Assembly (NCBI RefSeq): GCF_021018805.1
Contig: NC_086283.1
Location: 15,203,162-15,267,161, forward strand
DNA length: 64,000 bases
DNA from: Prinia subflava
Lineage: Eukaryota > Chordata > Aves > Passeriformes > Cisticolidae
Direction: 5' to 3'
Shown: piece after piece, positions 48,350-62,671 of the stretch
How positions within the stretch are numbered: position 1 is the first letter of the stretch
Layout of the letters: the number at the start of each line of letters is the position of its first letter
The notes under the pieces: generated by a model
Database searches by the model: none
What the model saw: only the letters and a program-made list of their open reading frames with translations
Told to the model about the DNA's origin: nothing
Made by a program: the position numbers and the translations under genes

Positions 48350-51300
48350 CTAAAGAATGCGTAGACATAAAGACAAGAACACCAACATTAGAAATATAAT
48401 GACATAGAGAATAGAGTTTACTGCTAGTTCCCCGCCTTCTCCCACCAGCCATCACCAAAACCAAAGGTGGACCAGCATCAGGTGTGCCTGGAACACACCA
48501 GCCAGCCTGGCTTGCTGCCCCAGGGAACTGAAACATAACTGGGAATGCTGGCTTAATGCACAGAAGCAGGCATCGCTAGCTGTCTGCTGCAGCTACCCCT
48601 TCTGGCTACCATCCCACAGACGTCAATGGACTGAAATATCTTTCAAATGTCACGGCTGTCCCCGGAGAAGAAAAGTTTTGAAACCCCAGCAGAGCCACCA
48701 CAGGCAGCTTTCACGTGTTCAAGTGGTAAAACTTCACCCCGCCTCCAGCACCCTCTGCCTGTGGGGCTGGAGCGTGTTACACCAGTATCTTTATTGCCAT
48801 TTACTTTTCCGAAGTGGAACTCTCAAACTGGCATATTATGAGTCAGACTGCAAAATTCTTGAGGTAACGGCATCAGAATCTTCTAAAGCCCTGGGTGACA
48901 AGGCATGGGCCTAATTACTGCCATTTCATGGGGAAGGGCAAAGAAAGGCCTCTGCCAGGCAAGGGTGAAAAGCAGCTCACTGCAGTGATGAAGAAACCAA
49001 GCCAGATCACTCAGCTCTTGTCACTGTGGGGACACAAGATTAGTCCAGCCATTTTCCTAGGGGAGTCTCCCCGACCTTCTGCGACAAGGCTGTGTGCCTA
49101 ACCCTGCCTGTGTGGCAGGCAATGTGCAACAATTCCCAGGCCTCAGAGAGGTTCTGAACCTGTGATCCCTCACAGAAATCCCCATGTGTGCCAGAGATGG
49201 AGGATAGCTCAATATGTTCATCTCTTTACCCCTGTCAACCAAGGGCAGTCCCTCCTGCTCAGACCTCCTTTGGTCAATACTGGCAACCTGCAGAACCCCT
49301 ACAATGCAATTAAATGAAATGAAGAGATGAGAGAATCTGGAGCTGTCACCCCAGCAACATGGGCAGGAGCAGGGCCTAGATTTCTATTACTGTGTTCACA
49401 AGCATGCAGGTTTCATGGTAAAGACTTTATACGGAGAAGCAACCAGCAGTAGATTATAAACGTACAGAATTAGAATTGGTTTTTTTATGTTGCTGTTACT
49501 ATCCAGACCCTCACAAAGTTTTTCAGCAACTCATAATAGCATTTCTTCAAGGCAGCTGAAGGTTCTATTTCATCTTTGTACAGACAAAATGCAAAACTCG
49601 TGAACTCGGATTCCTTTGAGCTTGAGGCTAACTCTTCAAAGCAGCTCAAGAGAAAACCACCAAAGAGACCATAGCAGTTTTTACCCTGTTTCCAGCATGG
49701 ATGTGTCTGGGACCCACTGCCCAAAGCAAACAGGTGCCTAAAGAAGTGAGATTTTCAAAGATGTCCTAACTCCCAGTTTAATTCTCTACACACAGGGGCC
49801 ATAGAATTTAGTCTCTTATATCTCTCATGAAACACAATCTTTTCCATTTTACCAACTCAAGGGTTGTAAGAAGCTTATCTCTTGTGGTAGCAACAATTTC
49901 TGACAAAAATTACTTTAGCATATTTTGGGGTTTTTTTCACCCCGATGAAGTCTGTGAAACCTATCAGTGCTGCAGTAATACTGTGTCATTATCTACAATA
50001 CATAAAACTCATCACTTAGACAAGAGAAAAGCCTTGGAAGAGCCTCAGTTCCCAGAAAAATGGAGATGCTGACTGGAAAACTGAGATTATATTCACTAGT
50101 AGTAAAATAGCTTCAGTAATAGCTGAAGGAGAAATTGTTGGAAAATCTAGCCTAGCACAGTTGGAGATCTAAAGTGCTATCTCCAGATTTGGTTAAATTC
50201 ATCCAATACCTGGAAGTAAGTGATATAGCCCATTGCATTTAAATTATGCAATGCTGCTCCTCCCACAGTTAATGTTACACTGGTACCCCCAAAGAGGAAT
50301 TTATCCCGTAGAAGAATAGGTATTAAAGATAGGCGGGGCTTCACCGTTCCCTGGAGAAATGCATTTCTCTACTGACTGCTGAGGAAACCTGAATGATGGC
50401 TTAGGTGGAGGCTTCACTTTCAAATACCTGAAGGTAAAAAGCTGATCTTTAGTGGCTGCATTATTCATTGAACCTGTGAAATCTTACCTCACCTCCCTTG
50501 TGTTCCTTTGCAGCCCAGATGATGGATAGCGGATGGTCTACCAATCTGTATAAATACCTAATTCATTTTCTAATCTTAAAAAAGCCCTGACTTTACCTTG
50601 GGGCAAAGACTTGCTAAGGTTAATTACACATCATGTAAAACTCTTTCAAAACCTTATTTAAGTTAGATGTCTTTCAATTTCCCAGAGTACCTTCTCCTTC
50701 TGTGATGAGAAAGGATTTTTCACATTACGTTCTATATTCCTGGGTTATTTCCAGACCAATACTTTTTTAAAAAGAAGTTGCTAAAATTAGCTACTTATAG
50801 CCTTGTTTAGATGCTTAAGGAATTTCAAAACCAATTCTTCCTAAGCTCAGGAACTCCTTTTGTACTGCCTATCCTTTTAAAACCCCAAGAAATACCTTTT
50901 TGTCATGAGGAGACCAAATTGCTGGGATACACATGGACAACCCAAAACACTTACAGACAATCTGCAACTTATGTTATATGAAGTAAATGACTTTCATGCA
51001 CCTAGATCAGCAATACCATGAAATGTTAAAACTTTTACTTTTTTTTTGCAGCAGGCAAAGTCAAGAATTTACCTTCACATGAAGATTGGTTCTAAAATGC
51101 TGTTGAACAGAGAAAGTCTGTTATAAGAAAGCAGCTATCCAGCTCTCATTTTAAAAGAGTAATGGCTGGTCTTCTTATACTTTGAAAAGAGCTTTTTTTT
51201 TTTTTTAATTTAAGAAAGTATAGTTTTGAGAAACATTTAGACTCAACCTAGGTTTTTAATAAAACCCTACACAACTAATTGACTTTACATATTATAATTT

Positions 51301-54300
51301 TATACAACTCTTTATGGTTTAACTTTACTTAACTTGAATTTATCACTCTTTTGACAATTCCAAGTATTTCCCCACCTCTATTATAGCAGGAAAAGGATCA
51401 GTAAGCATGTGAACTGATGCTTTGGCCCCTAAAATAACTGTTTGAAAAGCAAGGAAAAACACCAAAGTGAGTATATAGGACCTTTAGTAGCTGTTAGGGG
51501 TGATGAAACCCAAATAAAAACAGATGGATGATGTGCCCCCTCAAAAGCATTCAGAAAACCCCATGGAATTAATTTTAACGTGGTGCAAATAAAGCAGAGA
51601 GGCAGATGTTTCCTGCAGGCAAGCAGGAGGGAAACACAAAATAAAGTGTGCTATTGTGTCTCCCCACTGCCTGCCAATATGAAGTAATAGGGATATTTTG
51701 CTTTTTCTTTTTTTTTAAAAAATTCAAGGATTAGAAAAAATTGATTTATTGAAGGAGTTGGAAAGTCCAGCACTCCCCTCATAAAGCAAACGGGTTCATC
51801 GTTAATTAGTGAAGGAGCATCTTCATGGCAAGAAAAATCAATAGGAAGCAATAAAAGAGTGCTTAAAGGATTTTGCCTTTGCATTTCGTGACAAAGTTAC
51901 CACCTTGATGGCATGAAGCCAAATGGCTTCCTAATCTCCTTCCTTAGGCTGCTGGTGCTCATCACACCAACTTCCAAGTCATCCTTTACCAGTCTCATCT
52001 TCTGGCTCCTGCACTGTTTGACAGTAGCTGGTCAGTCCCCTCAACACATCTGTGACCATCTCAGGGGTCAGGGAGCCTGCCACAGCTTCATTTGCAGGCG
52101 AAAATCCTGCCTTTACATGCCTTGGAGATCTGTAAAGGTTGGGGCTCTACCACCTGGCATATTTTATATATACTGGAAGCCACAGCCACTTTTGATTTCC
52201 ACCAGTAGATCTGCAAATATTATTCAGACAAATGAGGCCAAACCTTCCTTGGCCCTATGTGATGCCTAAGCCTATGATTTGGGGCAACGAGTGGCTAGAC
52301 TTTTCTGCCAAAGGCAAAGCATCATCCTTTTCTGCTCAACTCACCCAGGGAAGTCATGTCCTGAATTCTCAGACTTGTCCTTAATTATTGCAATTGGAAA
52401 GAGCAATTCTGTTAAGTTCATCTCATTTTCTGTAAGTAATTAATTACCCTCAGAATTGCTTACCCTGTTTATTTCCTTCCTCCTAACTTTGCAAAGGCAT
52501 GGCACAATTATTCAAGCCACACTGATGTGTAACCACATATCTAATTGTTTCCACACTATATGGATTCAGCAAAGCCTTTAGACACATTTGTATTATCCAA
52601 ATAGCACCAGCAGGGCTTGCTGACAAAGTGTTTAAAATGTAAGGCCTTTTAAAACAATAATCATGATTTATGGGTTCACAGGAAGATTGTAGGTATTTAA
52701 TATCTTCCATGACACTCTCTCAAATCAATAACCACTGATTGATTTTGGTTTTTTAGATTCAGAAAGGATGACACCTGTCAGTGGGAAGATTAGTGCTTTA
52801 TGATCACCATTCAACATTAACACAACAGTCACAAAACATAGGTAAACAACCAAAACCCCAAACCAAAACAATCAGATATCAAACAAACTCTCCTGTGAAA
52901 AACTTGAACAGCGGCAGATTGCAACAAATGAAATCAGATGCTGCCATCAACATCTCTGGGGGAAAAAGGCATGCAGTCAAAAGTGCAGTCTCAGATGTTT
53001 TTCCAGCATTGGCAGGGCTTCTCCCTCTGAGGTGTTCGCAAACTTGGCCCTCGGGCAAAATACAAATGTGCCATACCTTTTCTTGGTAGGAAGCTTGTAA
53101 ATAATTCATTTTGTGCCAACTCCAAGTGGTTCTTCTGGGTTTATTTTAGGCTGCCTGTTCAAGTTTGTTCATGCAGAGATGCAGATGAAGGCTATATAGG
53201 AGTAGCACTGAGTTAACCAGGGGACTTAGAAGCATGGTGCTTTCTTACACAGGATCCAGGGAGATCCAAGACAACTCTAGGCTTGTTCAGTCTGATAAAG
53301 AGGCGGCTGAGGAGAGACCTCAAAAATGCAGTTTCTGCTTCCTCAGGAGGGGAAGAGGAGAGGCAGACACTGATCTCTTCTCTGTGGTGACCAGTGGCAG
53401 GACCCAAGGGAATGGCCAGAAATTGTGTCAGGGGAGGTTTAGACTGGATATGAGAAAAAGGTTCTTTACCCAGAAAGTCTGGGGCACTGGAACAGGCTCC
53501 TCAGGGGAAGTGGTCACAGCACCAACCCTGACAGAGCTCAAGAAGCCTTTGGAAATGCTTTTTGAGTGTTCTCTGTGTAGAATCAGGAGCTGGACTTCAA
53601 TGACCTTCAAGATATTCTATAAATATATGACTCTATGACCATCAGGCTGTGAAGACATGGTACTCTCTCTAAAGGCCATATGAAACACACAGACCATGGC
53701 CAGAGCTCTGGGACAATGAAAATAAGGAAGAAGTTTCTAATGCCCAGCTTAGTACTCCATGGCTAGTATCTAAACTTTGCGGAGGGCAAGATTTTTCAGA
53801 GAAAGAAGCTATTCCTTATTTTCCAAAGTGCCCAGATCATTTGGTTATAATTGCAAAACACTCCTGCTAAGATTTTTGGTGACAGAGAATCTGCACGTCC
53901 CAAGCACTGTTTAAACCCACTTACTTCTCATCCAAGTTTATCCAGACCCAAAGACTAGCTTGGGATCCCTTTTGGTTCATTAGGATCAGATTATCCTCTC
54001 CTGGAACAGGAATCCAAGGATGATTCCTTTCCAGATGCCATCCCTGGAGCTGCTGTGCTCTGAGCCTGCTGTCCCCCAAAACATGCTGCATATAGCACGG
54101 CTGGGTGGGAAGGAGAGATTTTTCAACGCCCTCTTCCTGAACAGCCCACTCAGTTAATCTTTCTATTTTGTTAGTAGGGCTGTATGCAAATCTTTAAAGA
54201 GAGCTCATTCTGTACAGGCACTGTTATTTAAGTTATAGGTAATGTCCAGTCAGGACATGGGTGCATGAAAACTTCCTCTCCACGCCTGCTGCTCCTAATA

Positions 54301-57300
54301 GGAAGGCTCATGTTGCCAGACTCTCAGCCCTTACTCCACAAATCCGAGAACTCTGAAGATAAAGGAATGAACCTTTTGCACCTGGATGATGTGCTGGGCA
54401 AGCTCCCAAGAGCTGGACAACCTCATTGTACTTGTGTCCTCCCTCTGCACTCCCAAGCAACCACAAACTCAGAGATAATGAAGGATTAAAGTGTTGCTGT
54501 TCTGCAAGTCCAGTCCTCTGGGTGAACCCAATGCAATATTCAGTTCCAGACCCTTTGTCATTGCAAACTATTTCCAGGTTGTAGCATTTTATGATTTATG
54601 ATTATGATCTTCCAGGAGAATCTGGAAACCAATAGAGGATCTTAAATTTCCATAGAAAAAGCTGGAATAATCCTTACTGTCTCCTACTTTGTTTTGTATC
54701 TAAAATAGCTAGAACAAAGCATAAATTAATCTTCCATTAGAAAAAGCATACCTGCTACAAATTATATTTCTACAGTGATAATGTAAGCTCTTCATATCAA
54801 AGGCGAAAAGAAAAATCTTGCATTTTCAGAAGTGTAACTTATTCCCCACTGCACCAAACCCAGGATGTTTACTTTTTTCTGCATTTCAATCAGCTGAGTA
54901 AATAAAACTAAACTGGTAAACCCTGCTCCTGCCAGCAAAATACCGCTGTGTTGAATCAAGGATTTAAATTAAATACTTCTGCAGATGATTTTTGGAAGTT
55001 CTATTTAACCTTTGTTTTCAATTTTCTACCTAACTCAGGATTTTTTTTATGACTTAAGCAAACCCACAGGACTGAAACAACAAGCTAATCTGGGGGCTGG
55101 GATTAGTCATGTCTCTTTAAATAAAATACATATGTTGAAGCACGAAAATGAGCAGATAATCACTTACACCCATACAACATATGGGGAGAGTGGGTTATGG
55201 CAACGGTTTTAAAAGATGCATATCTTCAAAAAGGGCTTTTCAGTTTTGTGCCTGGTGCTCTCCATCCTTCACCTCCCACAACCCGGGCCAGACTCCCTGA
55301 AAGAGCCCAGACTGGGCCTTGCAAGGTTTTATATAGTAATAATCAAGGTTAAATCTTAACATTTGCTTCCTACTTTTGGTTGTTAAATTGTGCATTCTTA
55401 GATTTATTTCTTGCAAGTCTTTGAGACTTGCAAGAGACTTCTATGGGAAAAAATAATACAAAATAGAGGAGTACAGTATGAGTTTTGTTTCCACTCAGAA
55501 ACTTGAGAGAATGTGTACATTTTTGTTTAGTCATTACATCAGGGCTGTGTGCCTTTAGCCATGGACCATTTGAGACTTCCATGGCAGCCAGCAAGCTGAG
55601 AAGGGCTCCTTTTGGTCCTTTGAGGATTGATTTCTGAAGGCTGCAATGCAGGACATTTCTGCTTCATCTCTGTTAATAGGATTTCAGCATGTGTTCTTGT
55701 GAATCCAGTCACAATGCCTAAAAACATTATCTTCTGTGTGCTCAGAATAAACACATGTTTTTCTGGGGAATTTCATGGTTTTGATATAGTGCTTATTCGT
55801 TCATTGTGGAAAATAGGATGGGAGCAGGTTTCCACAAGAGGAAGAAAACTGGAGCAGAACTACAGTGGTTAATGCCAGGATAAACTATCTCAAGGTCCCT
55901 AATTAATAGTGCCTCTTTAGCAACAAAAGATGCTCCAAGTTAAGACCATGGGCCTCCCTGTCTGAAGGAAAGAAAATTAGATTTCCAGGGTGACTTTCAG
56001 ATGAGTTTCTACTGCACTAAATTAGTTTTTCCAACAAATGCAGGACTACAGCCTCATACATTCCTCTTTGAAGGAGTCCCCACATGTTGTGCTTTCTAAA
56101 GAGCATCCAGGTGGCCTATGGCACAACCCAAACTATACCCTGACTAAAACACAATAAAATGGGACAAAAAGGGAAACAAACTGGCAAAGCCCTTTGCCTC
56201 TTGCCTTCTTTCTTGTGTGTCTGTAACTCCTCTTGGTAGCTACAGCTGACATGTTGCTCTTCCAAAGTAAACACAGTAAAATCTTGTCGCCACATACTAC
56301 GGCGCAGAAGAATGTCAGGAAGTCTGGTCTGGCCTGGGGAAAAACTAACAGACTCGACCAAGCCAGGCAGAGTCAGGGAGAGAAGAGGTGGGTGCCTGTG
56401 GGAACTTCAAAGGAAAGGTTATGTCTGGAAGGAAGAAGATGGCTTCTGGTCTCTGCTGAGAGGACCCTCCCCCCTCCAGCCATTTGGAAAAGTCCACTGT
56501 AACTTCAGGTGCAGCAGCTGCTTGGCCACCATTGGTGAACCCTTAATCTGCTAGTAGAACTTGCCTTTTCTTAGCTAAATGACTGCTCTCCCCTCACAAT
56601 TTTCCAGTAGTTTTCCAGGTTGTTAACTAATGAGCCCCACACAGTGCACAATGAGAGTCTGCAGCAAAGACAAGAGCACAGATTTCACTAGAGATCCTCA
56701 AGAGCACATATGGATTACCATCAGTGTAGCTCCTCTCCTTTTCCCTTTACTATAACCACAATGACTTGAATGAGCAGTATTTAAACGGCTGCAGACCAAG
56801 CACTGCACTGCCATGTAGTGCAAAGGCACTTGAGGAAGGGCTTTGTCTGAAACCCTGTTTTGCACAGGGAATGGTGGTTTAGCATCTGGAAATGTGGATG
56901 GTTTGTTGTGCTGCAGCATCTGGCATGGGTTGGATGGAAACCTGGTGTACAAGCTGCCACAGTACACGCCTGACCACCTGGAATGGAGTTGATGGATGGA
57001 AAACAGAAGAACTGTGCTGGACTATTCACATATAATGTGTTTTCCGTTGTCACATAAGGCTTCCTACAGGAATGTGAATATGAAAAAGATTCATATGAAA
57101 AAGATTCAGTGTAGTCTTGTCTGCGACAGTCTGAGACATTTTGCCCATCTAACATCTTCCTGGCACAGTGGAAAAGCAAGAAGGAGAGACTTGGCTCCAG
57201 AAATCACTCCACACAGCACAACCTCCGGTAAAACACCCTCACAGCTGCTCTAAAGAATTCCAGCTGGTAACACATCCTCATGAGGAGCCATCTGCTAGCA

Positions 57301-60300
57301 AGAGTGCAACAATACTGTGCTGATATGCCTATAGTCTCCACCTCACAGGCTACAGGTGCAAGCAGCACAGCAGGATTTCGCCATCCAAAAAGTTTATGTA
57401 GTCCCTGGCTTGAAAGAAGTGCCTTCCCTGCAAGCTCGTAAGGGCTGGGAGAATCAATCCTCCAAAACAATGCCTTCCTGGGTACATTTGTTGACAGTAA
57501 ATTAGTTTGTGCTCAAAAGCCTTTTTGTGCACCCTTTGCATTCCAGTTTTACCCTCAGATGGGCCAGAAGTGAGATATGTGTGATGTGGACAGAGCTAAG
57601 GACTAAACAATGCTGGTCTCTGCCCATCGCTGCTCACCTGTGTTTGCCAACAAGCCACACACAGATGAAAGAGCAATGGCCACAGAGGACATCAAGCACC
57701 CAGAAAACACCATTGTAAAAGTCTGGGAAGGAAAATCCCCTCCCAGCCTGTGTCTGGGGGGGCATGCTGAGAAGCTACATACACCACCCAAGAGGCAGCT
57801 GTTTGGGTAGTCTGGCCTGTGCCACTTCACACTAAAGAGATCTTTAAAGGGCTGGACAGATTCCCCACTCTGGATGAATCCTTAAAATTTCTGTATAAGT
57901 GTACTGAAGGAAGGCATCAAACAGAACTTTTTCATAAGGGCCTAGGTAAAAGCATGCTTTGGGGATGGTGCCTCTTATGAAATGGAAGCCAATGTCTTCC
58001 TGACATCAGTGGCAGGCACAAAACCTCTTGCAGTTCTGAACAACATATCCCACACACATAGGTTCACATCTTTTCCCGGCTACATGCCTCAAAAGTAGGA
58101 CTAGAGTACGAATCTTGCTGTCTCAGTGGGCACAACCCACTGAATCAGCTAAGTACCAACCTGTCGTAGGGAGGATGCCACTGGCATAGGGGGAAGGACC
58201 CAGATATGTGGTTACCCTACTTTCCTCTTGAAAGTGCTGGGCTAAGCCAGAAAAGTTAACAAGGACAAAAATAAAGCAGCTCTGTACTCATCAAATCTCG
58301 TGCTGGGTAACCCTTGGGTAACCAGTGGCCCACCGCAGGAATGTCAGAATCTCCCATGCTGGCACAATAATCCAGGGACTGTTCCTGAAGGTTAGGGAAG
58401 TTTATTTTTACAACTTTGCACAGTGCCTAGAAATCTATCAGCCACACAACATCTGGTTCAGGCACTGCCCTTTGAATGGCTTTTCTGTTGGTGCGGTAAT
58501 TAAAGGTATCCCAGGTGACACCTGATCCCTTATCAAGTTCATTAATTTAAGTGGAGTTATTTGGCTTTCTATTTTCTATACTTCATAATGCATTTCTAAC
58601 CTTTAAAGTGACATAGGCAAGGACCAGATTGCAGGGGCGCTTATTAACAGCCTATTAAAATATTTTATGGCCTTTATTTTTACATTGCTATAGGGAATCA
58701 AGTATTTTGCTGTTGTTAAACAGGCTCAGGATTTATGTTGCGAGAGCTTCACCACAGCCTAACACAGAGTAATGCTAGGAAATGAGCTGGGAGAACAAAC
58801 TCTCATTCAGCTCTCCATGTGCTGTAAAGCTGTCACATGCAGATGGCAGCAAGGGGCCCTCCAATGCACCTCTTGGTTTGATTTGTTTTATTAAATATAA
58901 ACTGATACAACAAGATGCAAGGCTCTTGGACCTGGGTGCCTTTTTGCTAACCCTGTAGACCCACGGAGGGAAGCTCAGAAAGGATCTTTGTTGTCCCCTG
59001 TGAAATACTACATTCAGTGGTTTTTTATTCCAGAGCTGCTGTAACACATCCCTGTTTTGCATCTAACTTAGAGCCAATGACTGTGCAGGAAGACCACGAT
59101 CTTACCTGCAACAAGACTATGATTGTATCTAGAAGACAACTATGATCCTACTGAAAAAATTTCTAGAGATCGCAAGTCCCTCACTTCCCTAAGAAACCTC
59201 CCTCCAAGGTAAATTCCCCTGTCTGTTAAAAATCTGCACTTCCTCCTAACTCAAGCACATCCAACACTGAGACAACACATGTCTTGAATTTAGAGACTTA
59301 ATGATGTCCTGCTTAGGTATTCAGATTACAATCAAGGCTGTTCTGAAATGCTTGGTTTGATAAACTTCCTAGGGTGAGCCTGGCGTCTTCCCGAGTTTAT
59401 GTTATGTTGCTCTTATTTTCTCAAGCATAAAAAGTAATTTGTAATGAAGCAACACATTTGGAAGAGTATCAGCAACATACTTAAAAGTATTTTAATTGCT
59501 TTTGTTTTCAAAACGTTTTAATGAAGTCAAATCAGGAATAGACACTCATCTGCCAAAGAACCTATAAAATATTTTACAATGACATTATAATTGATGCAAC
59601 TGGTTATATAAATTCCTGGCATTTTAAACAAAGATACTAGAGATTAGCTCAAGAAGATTATTCAATAGGCATTTATTACTTCTGCTTTAATTATACGGGT
59701 TTTGTTTTTGTGGGTTTTTTTCCCAGTTTTTAATTTAAATGTCACACTGTAAGATGATTTTGTGTGGGTAACCTTAGAGAGACTGTTCTCAGCGAGCAAT
59801 CCCTTAGCACTAATGCATGACAACAGCCATATTAATAAATATTATTAAATGTACCATGCCTTTAATGCCTCATCCAAAGTCATATGACAGACTATCTTTC
59901 TGGGATCAATCCCGGATATCCAGGAGGGATTGCTCCTTTAATTTCATTTTACAGCAGAACAATGGCAGGAAAAATTGAGGCTCCCTGCAGAGCAGACTCC
60001 CCACAACCTGGGCAAACGAGGGCTCTGAGGGTTTCTGAGCTCACTGGGGTCTCCCGCACTTGTGCAGACTCCAGCTCCCATTCCTTCCAATCCTCGAGGA
60101 AGAAGCTGCACCTAAGAAACTAAAACGACCATGCCAGGTGGTGGCACACCAGTGACACTGCAAGCTCTGCCTGCTGAGAAGGTTTTCGGGGTGGCCCTGA
60201 CCAGGTGTAAATCAAAGCTGTATCTGCAAGAGCGGCTCAGCAGTAAGAACAACAGGCTTGCTGAGAGCTGCCTTGCAACTGTGCGATTCCAACATCTTCT

Positions 60301-61188
60301 AACGAGCTCCCCTTACACCTCTTCTCCCCTCCTACCACGAAACAGAGAGGAGAACCCACTCCAAGCTGCGTTGCACCATGCTCTCCTTCCCTGGGTGAGC
60401 ACTAAAGCGCTGACTCCCAACAATTTCCTCCTCCCGAAGCTCATTAGATGGTTTTATTAATTAGCAGGCTTCTCATCTTATCATGTGCTGCACCTGAAAT
60501 CTCGCTTGTGTTTTTGAAGAGAGTAATTAAAGCCAGAGGTAGTTGAATAAACAGGCACTGACAGAGACTAATACTCTAGCAATATAATGAAGCAGCTTGC
60601 TAGACAGTAAGATGCCCAGGCTCAGATGTTAACCCAGTACAAGGGCAAACAAAACATGCTTTGGCTGGCAAGCACATCCACCTGCTGATGTGGGCACCCC
60701 CAGGTAAATCCTCGCTAACTTTGCTCAAAGAAATCAGACTCTGGGGGAGAATTTGGGTCATGGAATCTGTCAGGGGCCAAAACAAACAGCAAACAAATAA
60801 GGCAGCCACCCTCAGAGCACACAGAAGTAGTAATAATCAACAGTTTCAACACCTTCCCTGTAGAGACTGCAATAATTATCTGGTAATTATTGGGCACAAT
60901 TTCCTTTATATAGATTAGAAGGTTACCTACTTCAAGGACAGAAAATGTAGCTTTGCCTCCTTCGTGCAACATTGAATGGAAAATGCCGACAATGGCAGCC
61001 AAATCCCAGTATAGTGCTTCATCAGCAGTCACTTGGTATCTTTTAGAAACCACTCTGCGGTGCCGTAGCCCAAGGTATTGTCCCTGGTTAGCACTGCTGC
61101 TGGCAGAGCTGGTTCCCCTGTTTTGCTGCTCAGAGGAATGAGGGAATAAACAGCAAAAGACAGAAACAGGCAGATAAAAACCACTTAC
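48350..61188 (-). other. Large ADGRL3 intron within ICL3
   Basis: It holds the CR1 copy at 53.3-53.6 kb. AT-rich, low-CpG blocks at 58540-58760 and 59440-59850 look like conserved non-coding DNA. An exon-like open stretch lies at 60931-61039, described under findings. Confidence 0.7.
53262..53639 (+). mobile_element. CR1 LINE 3' end
   Basis: The stretch contains the standard CR1 3' text in order: GAGGCGGCTGAGGAGAGACC, AGGGGAGGTTTAGACTGGAT, GGGGCACTGGAACAGGCTCC, GAAGTGGTCACAGCACCAA and AGGAGCTGGACTTCAATGA, ending in the degenerate octamer repeat ATTCTAT...CTCTATGA. A degraded reading frame of the reverse-transcriptase C-terminus is still visible on the plus strand. It is 5'-truncated, as most CR1 copies are, and shows many differences from consensus, so it is old and inactive. 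It lies antisense in an ADGRL3 intron. Confidence 0.92.
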
Positions 61189-61280
61189 TTGATATTGTCA
61201 AGACATCCAGATTCGGGTTTCAGGATGGCAGTATGATGAAACATTTTATAGAGAGCAATCCCAAGGAAGATGACATTAAG
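61189..61280 (-). CDS. ADGRL3: ADGRL3 exon: TM5 end and intracellular loop 3
   Basis: This 92-nt exon has the acceptor attgcag|CTTAATG and the donor AATATCAA|gtaagt. It encodes LNVIFLGIALYKMFHHTAIL followed by KPESGCLDNI. It finishes TM5 and makes most of the third intracellular loop, which contacts G proteins. It ends with two bases (AA) of a split codon. Joined directly to the exon at 44646 (G) it gives Lys and the loop DNIKSWVIG. Joined to the microexon at 48349 (C) it gives Asn and the longer loop starting NINYEDN. The split codon therefore reads as a different residue according to the splice choice. Confidence 0.95.
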
Positions 61281-62671
61281 CTGCAATGGAGGGGGAAGAA
61301 AAAAAAAGAAAAGGATTATGTGACACAGCACAACATGACGGGGAGAAAGTCAGCTCTTCTCTGTAACAGATGGGTTACTGTGGGAAATTAGCTCACAGTA
61401 CAGTTTTATAGTGACTGAATCACAGAAAATTTCTAAGCATTTTATAAGGTGACCTGGCCTGTAGATTACAGGACTGGTGATGCCACAGCCTTACCAGAGC
61501 TGTGCACTGCTGATACAAGGCTGGTTCTAACCTCAGCTGTCGTGCTTCAAACAGCATTATGGAAAATTAAAAACAGTTGCTGTAAGGGCTTTCCTGTGTC
61601 TGAGAGATGTACAGTCAGGAAGAGTTACTCCAAGCATCTTACATGCCCAGGCCCATTGTAATGAAGGGTAAAAGCATCTTTTGCTGTGAATACACCTTTT
61701 AAATGCATTGTAACAAGGCAGATGGGCAGGGAAAACACAACTGATGCTTAGCACAATGCAAAGCTGAAAAACAAAAAGACAAAAGGGTTTGATTTGTTCT
61801 GTAAGAGATGGGATGGTGTTTCTATGCCTCAGTGTTCACAAGGCGGCCAATTCCTGAAAAGGACTTTCCCAAAAGCCCAGTCTAGGATTTGAGACATAAT
61901 CAAAAAGGGAAGATATCTTTTTAGGAATGAATTACTTAAGGGAAAAAAAACCCCAATAGTTGTAGTTCATGGCATGGTTCCCTTCCTGATGTGGAGGACT
62001 GCTAAAATGGCTCCCAAGTTGCAGGAGAAGCAGAAGAAGCAGAGACAATGTCTGCATTGAAGTGAGAGTGCCTGGTTTTCTGTGCTAGCCAAACTGTAGT
62101 CTAGTCAAAACAAAGGATGGTTTATTTAAGCCATATTGTAGTGATTAAAGTATAAGAAAACTCTAGCTGTCTCTAAAGTTGGGTTCTCTACCTTGTTGCT
62201 GTGTTAGCTGATATGCTGGCAATGTGCTAAACATGAAGTCACACAAGTTTCAACTTCTGCTGGTTAGGAAAATCCCTCATCAAACTTCTTTTCCAGTTTG
62301 GACTTTCTCCCTTGCTCCCAGATCTTTTTTTTTTTTTTTTTTTTGCATTATCAATGCAAAACTTCACTCTGGAATTCAAGACGGGTGCAAGCAGTGAGGG
62401 GCATCAAAACAGTCTGGTACTGCTAAATGTCCAGTGGTAGAAACCAAACTTTGCAAGTGCCCATTCTGAAGCTCCCTGGTCCATTTTGATCAAATATTTT
62501 GCAATGCAAAGAGCCTCTCATAATGAGGGTCTAATTGCTGTGCCAGGTGGGGTCAGAGAAGAACATGCCTTCCTCAAATTAATCTGTGTAAATTAAAGAT
62601 AAAGAGAAAAGGGACAGCAAAAGTTTTATTTCTTGACCTGAGAGATGGAGTAGTTAATTAGGAGTTCTTAC
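61281..62671 (-). other. ADGRL3 intron between TM5 exons
   Basis: This 1.4-kb intron has a T20 run and no other recognised feature. Confidence 0.85.
62325..62344. repeat. T20 homopolymer
   Basis: Twenty T bases lie in the intron between the TM5 and ICL3 exons. Confidence 0.9.

Noticed and set aside
48350..61188. Search for a second ICL3 insert exon like the one upstream of YEDN in ADGRL2
   Set aside because: No matching exon was found by eye in this intron, in line with the single insert I recall for ADGRL3.
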